The notes under the pieces are model-generated. The model did no database searches. It saw only the letters and a program-made list of their open reading frames with translations, and had not been told where the DNA came from. A DNA stretch of 64,000 nt from Parapedobacter luteus (GTDB lineage: Bacteria; Bacteroidota; Bacteroidia; Sphingobacteriales; Sphingobacteriaceae). A program made the position numbers and the translations under genes. The DNA lies in NCBI RefSeq assembly GCF_900168055.1, contig NZ_FUYS01000004.1, positions 372,001-436,000 of the forward strand, written 5' to 3'. Of the stretch, positions 45,483 to 53,099 are shown piece by piece; position 1 is the stretch's first letter, and each line of letters starts with the position of its first letter.

Positions 45483-46132
45483 TGCTTCTTCTTTTTCTTT
45501 AGCTTTTTGTTGTTCTTGCCGTTGCCGTTTTGTTGTGTAGTGCCTCCTTTAGTCCGCACACCCGGAGGCGGCGTTTTGAAGTCGAGCTTCGTCAGGCTCA
45601 CATCAGGTCCAAGCTGCAATTCGCCGCCGGACAGCTCACGGAGATCCGCTATGATGGTTTCGTCTTCTACCGAATCTTTATTCCAGGTCACATACGCCAT
45701 TTTCATAAAGTTGGCGATGGATTGGGTCATGCTCTTCTTTTTCTCCGGATCGGCAATTTTCTTGGCCCTTTCGATCATTCTTTCGATGGTGTAGCCATAA
45801 TGCTTATACCTTATCCGGTGCTGAGGATAATCCAGCAGCTCGGGTTTGGGGTGAATAGCGTCCCGCTCGGGAATAGGGTATGGAGAGTCTACATCAATCT
45901 TGAAATCCGATATGATATGCAGGTGGTCCCATAGCTTATGCTTGAAATCCGCCACATCCCGAAGATGCGGGTTGAGGAAGCCCATCATATCGATGACGAC
46001 CTGCGCATGGTTGTTGCGCTCCTCTTTTGTCGGCAATGTGGTGATATAATCCACCATATTCTGCACATTCCGCCCATATTCCGCCAAAATCAGTTTTGGC
46101 CTCGTACTATTGTAATCAAAATCCATTTCCAT
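45479..46132 (-). CDS. DUF4290 family protein
   Basis: This 217-residue cytoplasmic protein of a Bacteroidota-specific family has no known function. The conserved start MDFDYNSTRPKLILAEYGRNVQNMVDYITTLPTKEERN is followed by a helical body (FMKMAYVTWNKDSVEDETIIADLRELSGGELQLG) and a highly basic tail (NNKKLKKKKKH). I chose ATG 46132. A GTG at 46156 overlaps the uvrD stop (GTGA) and would add eight residues, so translational coupling from that codon is possible. It links uvrD and murA in one operon, overlapping murA by four bases. Confidence 0.82.
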   Translation of the reverse strand: MEMDFDYNSTRPKLILAEYGRNVQNMVDYITTLPTKEERNNHAQVVIDMMGFLNPHLRDVADFKHKLWDHLHIISDFKIDVDSPYPIPERDAIHPKPELLDYPQHRIRYKHYGYTIERMIERAKKIADPEKKKSMTQSIANFMKMAYVTWNKDSVEDETIIADLRELSGGELQLGPDVSLTKLDFKTPPPGVRTKGGTTQQNGNGKNNKKLKKKKKH

Positions 46133-46152
46133 AGTTATATAATTCCCGTTTT

Positions 46153-48423
46153 TCACCCCACGATTCTCAACTTCGCAAATTTAAGCAACAATTGTTTCTG
46201 CCCCAATTCTTTGAAGAAAATAGTTGCTTTGACGTCGTTTTTGCTCCCTTCCAGGTTAATGACCTTTCCGAAGCCGAAGCGTTCGTGTTCCACTTCCATG
46301 CCCACCTGCAGGTTGCTGATATCCGACGGAGCAAAACCCGGGGTCGGCGTGTGGGCTTTCGGCAACATAGCCGTCGTTTTAGGCATTACCTTTGGCTTGG
46401 GTTTCGTAAAAACATCCCGTTGTCCCCATGCCTGTCGCTCGTCCGCAAACGACGCTGCACGCTCCGGTATATCCTTCGGCCTAAAGTCCAATTCGAGGTA
46501 GGCCGGATTCAGTTCATCCAAAAAACGGCTTGGCTCGCAATTGTTCAGCGTACCCCAACGGTAGCGTGATGTAGCATAACTTAGCGTAAGCTTCTTCTCG
46601 GCCCGGGTCACAGCGACATAAAAAAGCCTGCGTTCTTCCTCCAGTTCACTGCGCGAATTAAGCGACAGTTGCGATGGAAACAGGTTTTCCTCCAGCCCTA
46701 CGATAAACACGTGGGGAAACTCCAGTCCCTTGGAAGAATGGATGGTCATCAATGACACGGTATCCGCGTTGGGATCCTTGTCATTGTCGTCATTCGTAAG
46801 TAAGGCGACATCCTGCATAAATACATCGAGTCCCTTTTCTTCGATATCTTCCCGCTCGCTGAACTCTTTAATACCGTTGAGCAATTCCTGGATATTTTCA
46901 TAACGGCTGAGGCCTTCCACTGATTTATCTTCATAGAGATCTTTCAGTATACCCGAATGCTGGGCGATATGCATGGCGGCATCAAAGGCCGAATGGTTTT
47001 TGGCCACCACCTGAAATCCCTGTATCATGGTCGCAAAGACCCCCACAACGCCCGCACTGCGGCCGTCCAGATAAGACGACGCGTTGCTGATGACATCCCA
47101 AAGCGTCAATTGCTGTTTGTCTGCTGCTATAAAGATACGATCCACCGTGGTGTCCCCTATCCCCCTGCGCGGGTAGTTGATGACCCGTTTAAGGGCTTCT
47201 TCGTCATTCGGGTTAAATGTCAGCCTAAAATAAGCGATCAAGTCTTTAATCTCTTTGCGCTGGTAAAAAGACGTGCCGCCATAGATTTTATACGGGATGT
47301 TAATCTTGCGGAGGGCTTCTTCCATGGCCCGGGACTGCGCATTGGTACGGTAAAGGATGGCAAAATCACGGTAGTTCCCCCCTTTCAGCGCCCGTTCCTG
47401 CGCAATGGCTTCAGCCACTATTTTCCCTTCTTCATTATCGCTGAATGCCCGGCATACCTTGATTTTTTCGCCGGCCTCGTTTTCAGAGAATACGTTTTTC
47501 TTGAGCTGATTCTTGTTATTGGCGATAATGCTATTGGCCGCATTAACGATATTCTGGGTCGAACGATAATTCTGTTCCAGCTTAAAAACCTTCAGGTCAG
47601 GATAATCCTTCTCAAAGTTGAGGATGTTTTGGATATTAGCCCCGCGGAACGCATAGATACTTTGTGCATCGTCACCCACCACGCAGATGTTTTCATTGAT
47701 GGCGGCGAGCTTGCGTACGATCAGGTACTGGGAAAAATTGGTATCCTGATACTCATCCACCATGAGGTATTTAAACTTGTGCTGATAACGATGCAGCACT
47801 TCCGGAAATTCGCGAAAGAGCACATTGGTTTTGAACAACAGGTCATCAAAATCCATCGCTCCCGCCTTATAGCACCGCTGGGTATAGGTCAGGTAAATTT
47901 GACCCAGCTGGCCCCTGCCGTTGGCGTAATCTTCAGCTTGTATCTGATCGTTTTTGAGATATTCCTGTGCAGCTATCAGGTTATTTTTGGCTGATGAAAT
48001 CCGGTTATACACAAAATTTGCGTTATAGAGCTTATCATCCAATTGCATTTCCTTGAGAATGCTGCGGATGAGGCTTTTGCTATCATCGGTATCGTAGATG
48101 GTAAAATTTCGCGGATAACCGATATGTTCGGCTTCCACCCGCAATATCTTGGCAAATACGGAGTGAAAAGTTCCCATCCAAATATTTTTCGCCTCATCAC
48201 CGACCACTTTCATGATACGTTCGCGCATCTCTTTAGCTGCCTTGTTGGTGAATGTCAGCACCAGGATGTTAAAGGGGTCCACACCATGGCGCACCAGATG
48301 GGCCACCCGGTAAGTGATTACCCGCGTTTTGCCAGATCCAGCTCCGGCCACTATCATCACCGGCCCTTCGGTTTGTTCCACCGCGGCCCGTTGTGAAGGG
48401 TTTAAACCTGCTAAATAATCCAA
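46153..48423 (-). CDS. UvrD/PcrA-type superfamily 1 DNA helicase
   Basis: The 756-residue ATP-dependent 3'-5' helicase is used in nucleotide excision and mismatch repair in the family. It shows LNPSQRAAVEQTEGPVMIVAGAGSGKTRV (motif Q/Walker A), FTNKAAKEMRERI (Ia), MVDEYQDTN (II), VGDDAQSIYAFRGA (III), LEQNYRST (IV), VSLMTIHSSKGLEFPHVFIVGLEE (V) and EERRLFYVAVTRAEKKL (VI). The C-terminus ends in a Tudor-like VGMEVEHERFGFGKVINLEG domain, as in PcrA. I chose TTG 48423 because the family begins M-D-Y-L-x-G-L-N; the frame upstream to 48561 runs through the palindromic repeat and is not protein-like. PcrA and UvrD names cannot be separated here. Confidence 0.93.
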   Translation of the reverse strand: MDYLAGLNPSQRAAVEQTEGPVMIVAGAGSGKTRVITYRVAHLVRHGVDPFNILVLTFTNKAAKEMRERIMKVVGDEAKNIWMGTFHSVFAKILRVEAEHIGYPRNFTIYDTDDSKSLIRSILKEMQLDDKLYNANFVYNRISSAKNNLIAAQEYLKNDQIQAEDYANGRGQLGQIYLTYTQRCYKAGAMDFDDLLFKTNVLFREFPEVLHRYQHKFKYLMVDEYQDTNFSQYLIVRKLAAINENICVVGDDAQSIYAFRGANIQNILNFEKDYPDLKVFKLEQNYRSTQNIVNAANSIIANNKNQLKKNVFSENEAGEKIKVCRAFSDNEEGKIVAEAIAQERALKGGNYRDFAILYRTNAQSRAMEEALRKINIPYKIYGGTSFYQRKEIKDLIAYFRLTFNPNDEEALKRVINYPRRGIGDTTVDRIFIAADKQQLTLWDVISNASSYLDGRSAGVVGVFATMIQGFQVVAKNHSAFDAAMHIAQHSGILKDLYEDKSVEGLSRYENIQELLNGIKEFSEREDIEEKGLDVFMQDVALLTNDDNDKDPNADTVSLMTIHSSKGLEFPHVFIVGLEENLFPSQLSLNSRSELEEERRLFYVAVTRAEKKLTLSYATSRYRWGTLNNCEPSRFLDELNPAYLELDFRPKDIPERAASFADERQAWGQRDVFTKPKPKVMPKTTAMLPKAHTPTPGFAPSDISNLQVGMEVEHERFGFGKVINLEGSKNDVKATIFFKELGQKQLLLKFAKLRIVG

Positions 48424-48516
48424 AATCCTATTCCTCTTATGTCTTTTCCGATTGCGGTGTAAAGGTACGAAATTACCGGCATAGCCGGAAACAGGTGTAC
48501 CCACAGATTTCCGTTT

Positions 48517-48593
48517 GTTTCCGGTCGTAAAGTTTCTGACTGGAACGCACACTCCGTTCACGCTCCTGGGGCAAAAATTTTACAGCCAGAAAC
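48517..48593. repeat. palindromic hairpin repeat, copy 2
   Basis: Two 22-base arms (48517-48538 and 48572-48593, 17 of 22 positions pairing) enclose a 33-base loop. The loop is 27/33 identical to the reverse complement of the loop in the copy at 57357-57433. The left flank (GGTGTACC..., from about 48494) matches the left flank of that copy in the same orientation. It sits in the 232-base dnaB-uvrD gap. Confidence 0.75.
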
Positions 48594-48655
48594 GTGATGA
48601 TTGCCCACGATCTAAGGTTTGTCATGCACAACCGCCTACCGCTGAGCGCTATGGC

Positions 48656-50236
48656 TTAAAAAGGCGAATCATCGCTCATGTCATTCATCCGCGACTGCCG
48701 GATAATGCTCCCCGGCTGGTCGAAGGAAGAGGACGGTGCCATACCGGAAGAAAACGAATTTGAATCAGCGAATCCCGCTTCGCCACCAAAAGCAAATTCG
48801 TCTTCCAAGTCCGCAAATTTGACATATTTGCCGATGAATCGCAGTTGGACCGTACCGGTTTCGCCATTCCGGTGTTTGGCAATGATGACCTCCCCCACCC
48901 CGGCCGTCGGTCGCCCAGCCTCATCTTCGGTGAGGCCATAGTATTCCGGCCGGTAAAGGAAAAGCACCATATCGGCGTCCTGCTCGATGGAGCCGGATTC
49001 ACGCAGGTCAGAAAGCATCGGGCGCTTACTGCCCCCCGGGCGGCTTTCCACGGCCCGGCTAAGTTGCGAAAGCGCAATGACCGGTATATTCAGCTCTTTT
49101 GCGACAGATTTCAGGGATCGGGAAATACTACCGATTTCCTGCTCGCGGTTGCCCCCCTTGCCGTCGTTCTTGCCGTGCATGAGCTGCAGGTAATCGACAA
49201 TAACCATCTGTATATCATACTGGGCCTTGAGCCTGCGGCATTTGGCCCTGAATTCAAAGATGTTAAGTGCCGGTGTGTCGTCGATGAGTAAAGGCGCTTG
49301 CGTGAGCCGCCCGATACGCGAGTGCAACTGCGTCCATTCGTGGTCAGCTAGATTGCCCTTCCGCAGCTTCTCCTGTTCAATTTCCGTTTCGCCCGCAATG
49401 AGGCGGTTCACCAATTGCACCGAAGACATTTCCAGTGAGAATACCACCACGGGTTTGCTGTGATCAACCGCTGCGTTGCGCGCACAGCTCAACACAAAGG
49501 CCGTCTTACCCATGGCCGGACGGGCGGCCACAATCACCAGGTCTGACGGCTGCCATCCGGAAGTCATCCGGTCCAGCTCGGTAAAGCCAGAGGGCACGCC
49601 AGTAAGGCCGTCGGTACGGTCTCTTAATATTTCCAACGACTCCACAGCCTCCCGCATGATGTCATCCATCTTACGCGTGTCCCGTCTCAGGTTATTCTGC
49701 GCTATATCAAATAAGCTTTTCTCAGCATGATCCAACAGGTCGAAAATATCCGTCGTGTCTTCATACGCATTATTGATGATTTCTGTAGACACTTTAATGA
49801 GCTCGCGTTGGATATACTTCTGGGAAATGATGCGGGCATGATATTCAATATTGGCGGCAGAAACTACCCGATCCGTAAGCTGGGTAATATAATAAGCCCC
49901 GCCGACCAATTCCAAGGCCCCCATTTTCCGGAGCTCGGCTGTGACGGTCAGCAGGTCTATCGGAGAGGTTTTCTGGAAAAGATTGTAGATGGCCTCAAAA
50001 ATCTTTTGATGGGCCTCCACATAGAAAGTTTCCGGTTTGAGAATATCGATGACCTCACTCAGCGCATTTTTCTCCAGCATCAATGCCCCCAGTACGGCCT
50101 CTTCCAAATCCACAGCTTGGGGAGGAAGTTTTCCAAGTCCACTTACCAGGTTATTCAACCGCGTACGCCGTTCGGCAAACGTGCCCCGTGAAGACGTGCC
50201 GGTTTTGTTGGAGGCATATTCATTCTCATTCGTCAT
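48656..50236 (-). CDS. dnaB: replicative DNA helicase DnaB
   Basis: DnaB is the hexameric helicase of the replication fork. The 526-residue protein has the N-terminal helical domain (LPPQAVDLEEAVLGALMLEKNALSEVIDIL) and the RecA-like C-terminal domain with Walker A AARPAMGKTAFVLS, FSLEMSSVQLVNRL, Walker B MVIVDYLQLMHG and the H4-type LSQLSRAVESRPGGSKRPMLSDLRESGSIEQDADMV. There is no intein. The tail (about 470-526) is Ser/Gly-rich and probably disordered. It is divergent from menG across a 499-base AT-rich gap. Confidence 0.96.
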   Translation of the reverse strand: MTNENEYASNKTGTSSRGTFAERRTRLNNLVSGLGKLPPQAVDLEEAVLGALMLEKNALSEVIDILKPETFYVEAHQKIFEAIYNLFQKTSPIDLLTVTAELRKMGALELVGGAYYITQLTDRVVSAANIEYHARIISQKYIQRELIKVSTEIINNAYEDTTDIFDLLDHAEKSLFDIAQNNLRRDTRKMDDIMREAVESLEILRDRTDGLTGVPSGFTELDRMTSGWQPSDLVIVAARPAMGKTAFVLSCARNAAVDHSKPVVVFSLEMSSVQLVNRLIAGETEIEQEKLRKGNLADHEWTQLHSRIGRLTQAPLLIDDTPALNIFEFRAKCRRLKAQYDIQMVIVDYLQLMHGKNDGKGGNREQEIGSISRSLKSVAKELNIPVIALSQLSRAVESRPGGSKRPMLSDLRESGSIEQDADMVLFLYRPEYYGLTEDEAGRPTAGVGEVIIAKHRNGETGTVQLRFIGKYVKFADLEDEFAFGGEAGFADSNSFSSGMAPSSSFDQPGSIIRQSRMNDMSDDSPF

Positions 50237-50735
50237 AAATTATATCTCTTTAAGTGGTAGCATTGATTACGCGGTCCGTCACTGGTTGCCGTTTCTGTAA
50301 ACCAGCAGAGCAAATGTATGGATTTTTGCCGCTCACGATTCCATAAGTTCTGAACAGCCATTTAACAACTAATTTCTCCAAAACGTTTTGCCTTGAAACA
50401 AGCATAATTAGCAATATACCTTGTTAACACGATATGTGCAAAAAATGTTAAAAAAACACAACAAGCATTGATTAACAATACCTTACAATAATGTTAACAA
50501 CTTTCCAAATTGTGAATTACCGCAAACATACAGATAAAAAACGGAATTCATTTTGCGTCAAAACACATCATGCACGATACCAGTTGATTATCAATATCCA
50601 GTACAAAAATCCATAGCCGCTACCCAACGGGCCGCATGGCAGCGGCATGGATCCGTAGGCCTGGTACGGCAAGCATAAGAATACCTTTAGCCATTCAGCT
50701 TCGGACTTCCGACTAAAATCCTATCTTTGCGTATC
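50237..50735. other. 499-base AT-rich intergenic region between dnaB and menG
   Basis: No gene was found. Bases 50360-50530 are strikingly AT-rich and hold four TTAACA motifs (50362, 50424, 50472 and 50494), two of them as GTTAAC palindromes. No DnaA box matching TTATNCACA was seen. The right end carries the menG promoter. Confidence 0.5.
50722..50729 (+). promoter_or_regulatory. -7 box of menG, giving a near-leaderless transcript
   Basis: TATCTTTG ends six bases before the ATG at 50736. A TTC at 50700-50702, 19 bases upstream, is a one-mismatch -33 element. Confidence 0.55.
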
Positions 50736-51473
50736 ATGACGACATCCGAAACAGTAAAACCCTATAAAGACAGCGAAACGGATAAAAAGCAGCAGGTAGC
50801 GGACATGTTTGACAACATTTCACCCACCTACGATTTCCTGAACCACTTTTTATCGTTCGGCATCGATGTCATTTGGCGGAAAAAAGCTATCCGCGCATTG
50901 CAAACCATCCAACCGCAGCAATTGCTGGATGTGGCCACGGGTACCGGAGACTTCGCGCTGGAAGCTATTAAGACACTAAAGCCCGCCAAGGTGATCGGGG
51001 TTGATATCTCCCGAGGCATGTTGGATGTTGCCAAAGACAAGATCGCCAAAAAAGGCCTTGAAGGCCAATTTGAAGTATTATTGGGCGATTCCGAAAACCT
51101 TCCCTTCCCGCAGCACACGTTCGATGCGGTGACGGTGGCCTTCGGCGTGCGCAACTTTGAAAACCTGGAAAAAGGCTTGGCAGATATTTGCCGCGTACTT
51201 AAGCCAGGCGGAAAAGCCGTCATCCTGGAGTTTTCAAAACCAAAGAAATTTCCCATTAAGCAACTCTACGGCTTTTATTCCCATCGGGTATTGCCCTTTA
51301 TCGGGAAGGTGTTTTCCAAAGACAGCCGCGCCTACACCTATCTCCCCGAATCCGTCGCGCAGTTTCCGGATGGAAAGGACTTTACCGATATCCTATCGCG
51401 CGTCGGCTTCAGCGAGACGGCATGCCGGCCGCAAACGTTTGGCATCTGTACCATATATATCGGCACCAAATGA
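50736..51473 (+). CDS. menG: demethylmenaquinone/ubiquinone methyltransferase
   Basis: The 245-residue SAM-dependent C-methyltransferase (UbiE/MenG) performs the last step of menaquinone synthesis. It shows VADMFDNISPTYDFLNHFLSFGIDVIWRKKAI, motif I LLDVATGTGDFALEA, VIGVDISRGMLDVAKDK, FDAVTVAFGVRNFENLEKGLADICRVLKPGGKAVILEFSKPK and the end QTFGICTIYIGTK. Bacteroidota use menaquinone, so menG is the better name. I chose ATG 50736; the frame to TTG 50727 would start inside the -7 box. Its stop overlaps the porT start (ATGA). Confidence 0.93.
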   Translation: MTTSETVKPYKDSETDKKQQVADMFDNISPTYDFLNHFLSFGIDVIWRKKAIRALQTIQPQQLLDVATGTGDFALEAIKTLKPAKVIGVDISRGMLDVAKDKIAKKGLEGQFEVLLGDSENLPFPQHTFDAVTVAFGVRNFENLEKGLADICRVLKPGGKAVILEFSKPKKFPIKQLYGFYSHRVLPFIGKVFSKDSRAYTYLPESVAQFPDGKDFTDILSRVGFSETACRPQTFGICTIYIGTK

Positions 51474-52237
51474 AGCCTAAATCGGCAATATGTACCGTTT
51501 ACATCACGGCACTGCTGCTGATGCTTATACACTCTCCATCCCTGGGCCAGCAGCGCTTCCAACGATGGGGAGGCGGTGTAGATGACGAAACCATTCATTT
51601 TGGTTTCAGCTTCCATTATATCAGTGCAGACTATAAAATAGCTTTAAAGGACAACTGGCAAGAATCTCATCTTCCCCTTGCCCCTGCAGGTCATGGGCAA
51701 CTAATAAGCATAACTTCACCATTTGCCCACAATGTGGGCTTAGGATTATTGGCTGACTTCAAGTTGTCTGAAAATCTCAACTTGCGCTTTTCTCCAAATC
51801 TAGTATTTCTCAATATCAATGTTTTATATAAATACCGGACACCAAGCATGGCGGACGAGACAATAGCCAAAGATATGCATCGATCTAATATCGAATTACC
51901 GCTATTGTTAAAATTCAAATCGGATCGCAAAGGCAATCTTAGAGGCTATCTCATTGGTGGTGGGCAATATGTTCTTAATGTAGCATCGAGTAAACGCTAT
52001 ACTGAGGACCCCGGTTCTGGCGAATTAGATAAAGTTCTGCGAACCAAACCTACCTACTTTGCGTATACGATGGGCATTGGATTTGATATTTACTTCGATT
52101 TCTTCAAGATGTCACCAGAAGTTAAATGGGTACAAAGTGTCGGTAACGTGATGGATATCCGGAGTGTTAATATGTTCAACAGTCCGATTGATAAACTAAC
52201 GCTACGTAGTTTCCAGTTTAGTCTATTTTTTGAATAA
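51470..52237 (+). CDS. porT: PorT-family outer-membrane protein (type IX secretion)
   Basis: The 255-residue beta-barrel protein matches the PorT family of the type IX secretion system. A signal peptide (1-27, ending SPSLGQ) is followed by HFGFSFHYISADYKIAL, NVGLGLLADFKLSENLNLRFSPNLVF, the conserved IELPLLLKFKSDRKGNLRGYLIGGGQYVLN, FAYTMGIGFDIYFDFFKMSPEVKW and the end IDKLTLRSFQFSLFFE. PorT is thought to act in outer-membrane assembly or translocation of the system. The ATG overlaps the menG stop by four bases; from memory, menG-porT adjacency recurs in Bacteroidota. Codon use is visibly more A/T-rich than in neighbours. No other secretion-system gene is in the window. Confidence 0.8.
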   Translation: MKPKSAICTVYITALLLMLIHSPSLGQQRFQRWGGGVDDETIHFGFSFHYISADYKIALKDNWQESHLPLAPAGHGQLISITSPFAHNVGLGLLADFKLSENLNLRFSPNLVFLNINVLYKYRTPSMADETIAKDMHRSNIELPLLLKFKSDRKGNLRGYLIGGGQYVLNVASSKRYTEDPGSGELDKVLRTKPTYFAYTMGIGFDIYFDFFKMSPEVKWVQSVGNVMDIRSVNMFNSPIDKLTLRSFQFSLFFE

Positions 52238-52257
52238 TAATATACCTTGTATTCATT

Positions 52258-53046
52258 ATGGCAATTATATCAGACAGAAAAAAAGCATGTATCACCGGAG
52301 CGAGCGCAGGCATCGGCGAGGCCTGTGCAGAAGTATTCGCCAGAGAAGGTTACGATCTGCTGCTCGCCGCGCGCCGCATCAACCGCTTGGAAAAACTCGC
52401 TGCGCGTTTAATGGAGACGTACGGCATCGACACCCATTTGCTCGCGCTCGACGTCCGCAACGCTGAAGACGTATTTACTTCGTTCAGCAACTTACCTGGC
52501 GCATGGCAGCAAGTGGATGTACTGGTCAACAATGCCGGCTTGAGCCAGGGTCTTGATCCCATCCACGAAGGCGATGTGGGCGACTGGGATCGCATGATTG
52601 ATACCAATATCAAAGGGTTACTCTACGTCACCCGGGCGGTGGCCCCCATCATGGCGGCACGGCAGCGGGGGCACATCATCAACATCGGATCCATAGCCGG
52701 CAAGGAAGTCTATCCCAATGGCAACGTATACTGTGCCACCAAACATGCCGTGGACGCCCTCACGAAAGGAATGCGCATCGACCTGCTCCATCAACATATA
52801 AAAGTGACGGCCATCCATCCAGGCATGGTCGAAACCGAGTTTTCGACGGTACGCTTTAAAGGCGACAGCGAGCGTGCTGCCGCCGTATACCAAAATGTAG
52901 CGCCCCTCATAGCCAACGACATTGCCGAGGCGGTATGGTTTGCCGCGTCCAGGCCCGACCATGTCAACATCAACGATATGCTTATTATGCCTACCGCACA
53001 GGCCAACGCCACCACGATAGTGAGAGAAGACAGCCAGCGAAAATGA
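52258..53046 (+). CDS. SDR-family NAD(P)-dependent oxidoreductase (YdfG-like)
   Basis: The 262-residue short-chain dehydrogenase shows ACITGASAGIGEACAEVFAREGYDLLLAARR (cofactor motif; Arg after the second strand favours NADP), LVNNAGLSQG, the catalytic Ser in NIGSIAGKEVYPNGNVYCATKHAV with Tyr/Lys of YxxxK, and PGMVETEFSTVRFKGD. This pattern matches the YdfG 3-hydroxy acid/serine dehydrogenase group. It lies 20 bases after porT and may be in the same transcript. The promoter of the next gene lies at its 3' end. Confidence 0.88.
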   Translation: MAIISDRKKACITGASAGIGEACAEVFAREGYDLLLAARRINRLEKLAARLMETYGIDTHLLALDVRNAEDVFTSFSNLPGAWQQVDVLVNNAGLSQGLDPIHEGDVGDWDRMIDTNIKGLLYVTRAVAPIMAARQRGHIINIGSIAGKEVYPNGNVYCATKHAVDALTKGMRIDLLHQHIKVTAIHPGMVETEFSTVRFKGDSERAAAVYQNVAPLIANDIAEAVWFAASRPDHVNINDMLIMPTAQANATTIVREDSQRK

Positions 53047-53048
53047 AA

Positions 53049-53079
53049 TTGCATGCCATAGCCATTTTAGCTAACTTTG
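53049..53079 (+). promoter_or_regulatory. promoter of the M61 peptidase gene
   Basis: TTG at 53049-53051 and TAACTTTG at 53072-53079 with a 20-base spacer match the Bacteroidota consensus. The ATG at 53100 follows after 20 bases, which supports that start over longer frames. Confidence 0.7.
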
Positions 53080-53099
53080 CACTCCCAAATTACGTGACC

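Noticed and set aside
46957-47994. 345-codon plus-strand frame opposite uvrD
   Set aside because: Antisense shadow; the minus strand carries all helicase motifs.
50237-50735. Chromosomal replication origin
   Set aside because: The region is AT-rich and near dnaB but has no DnaA-box cluster and no dnaA gene.
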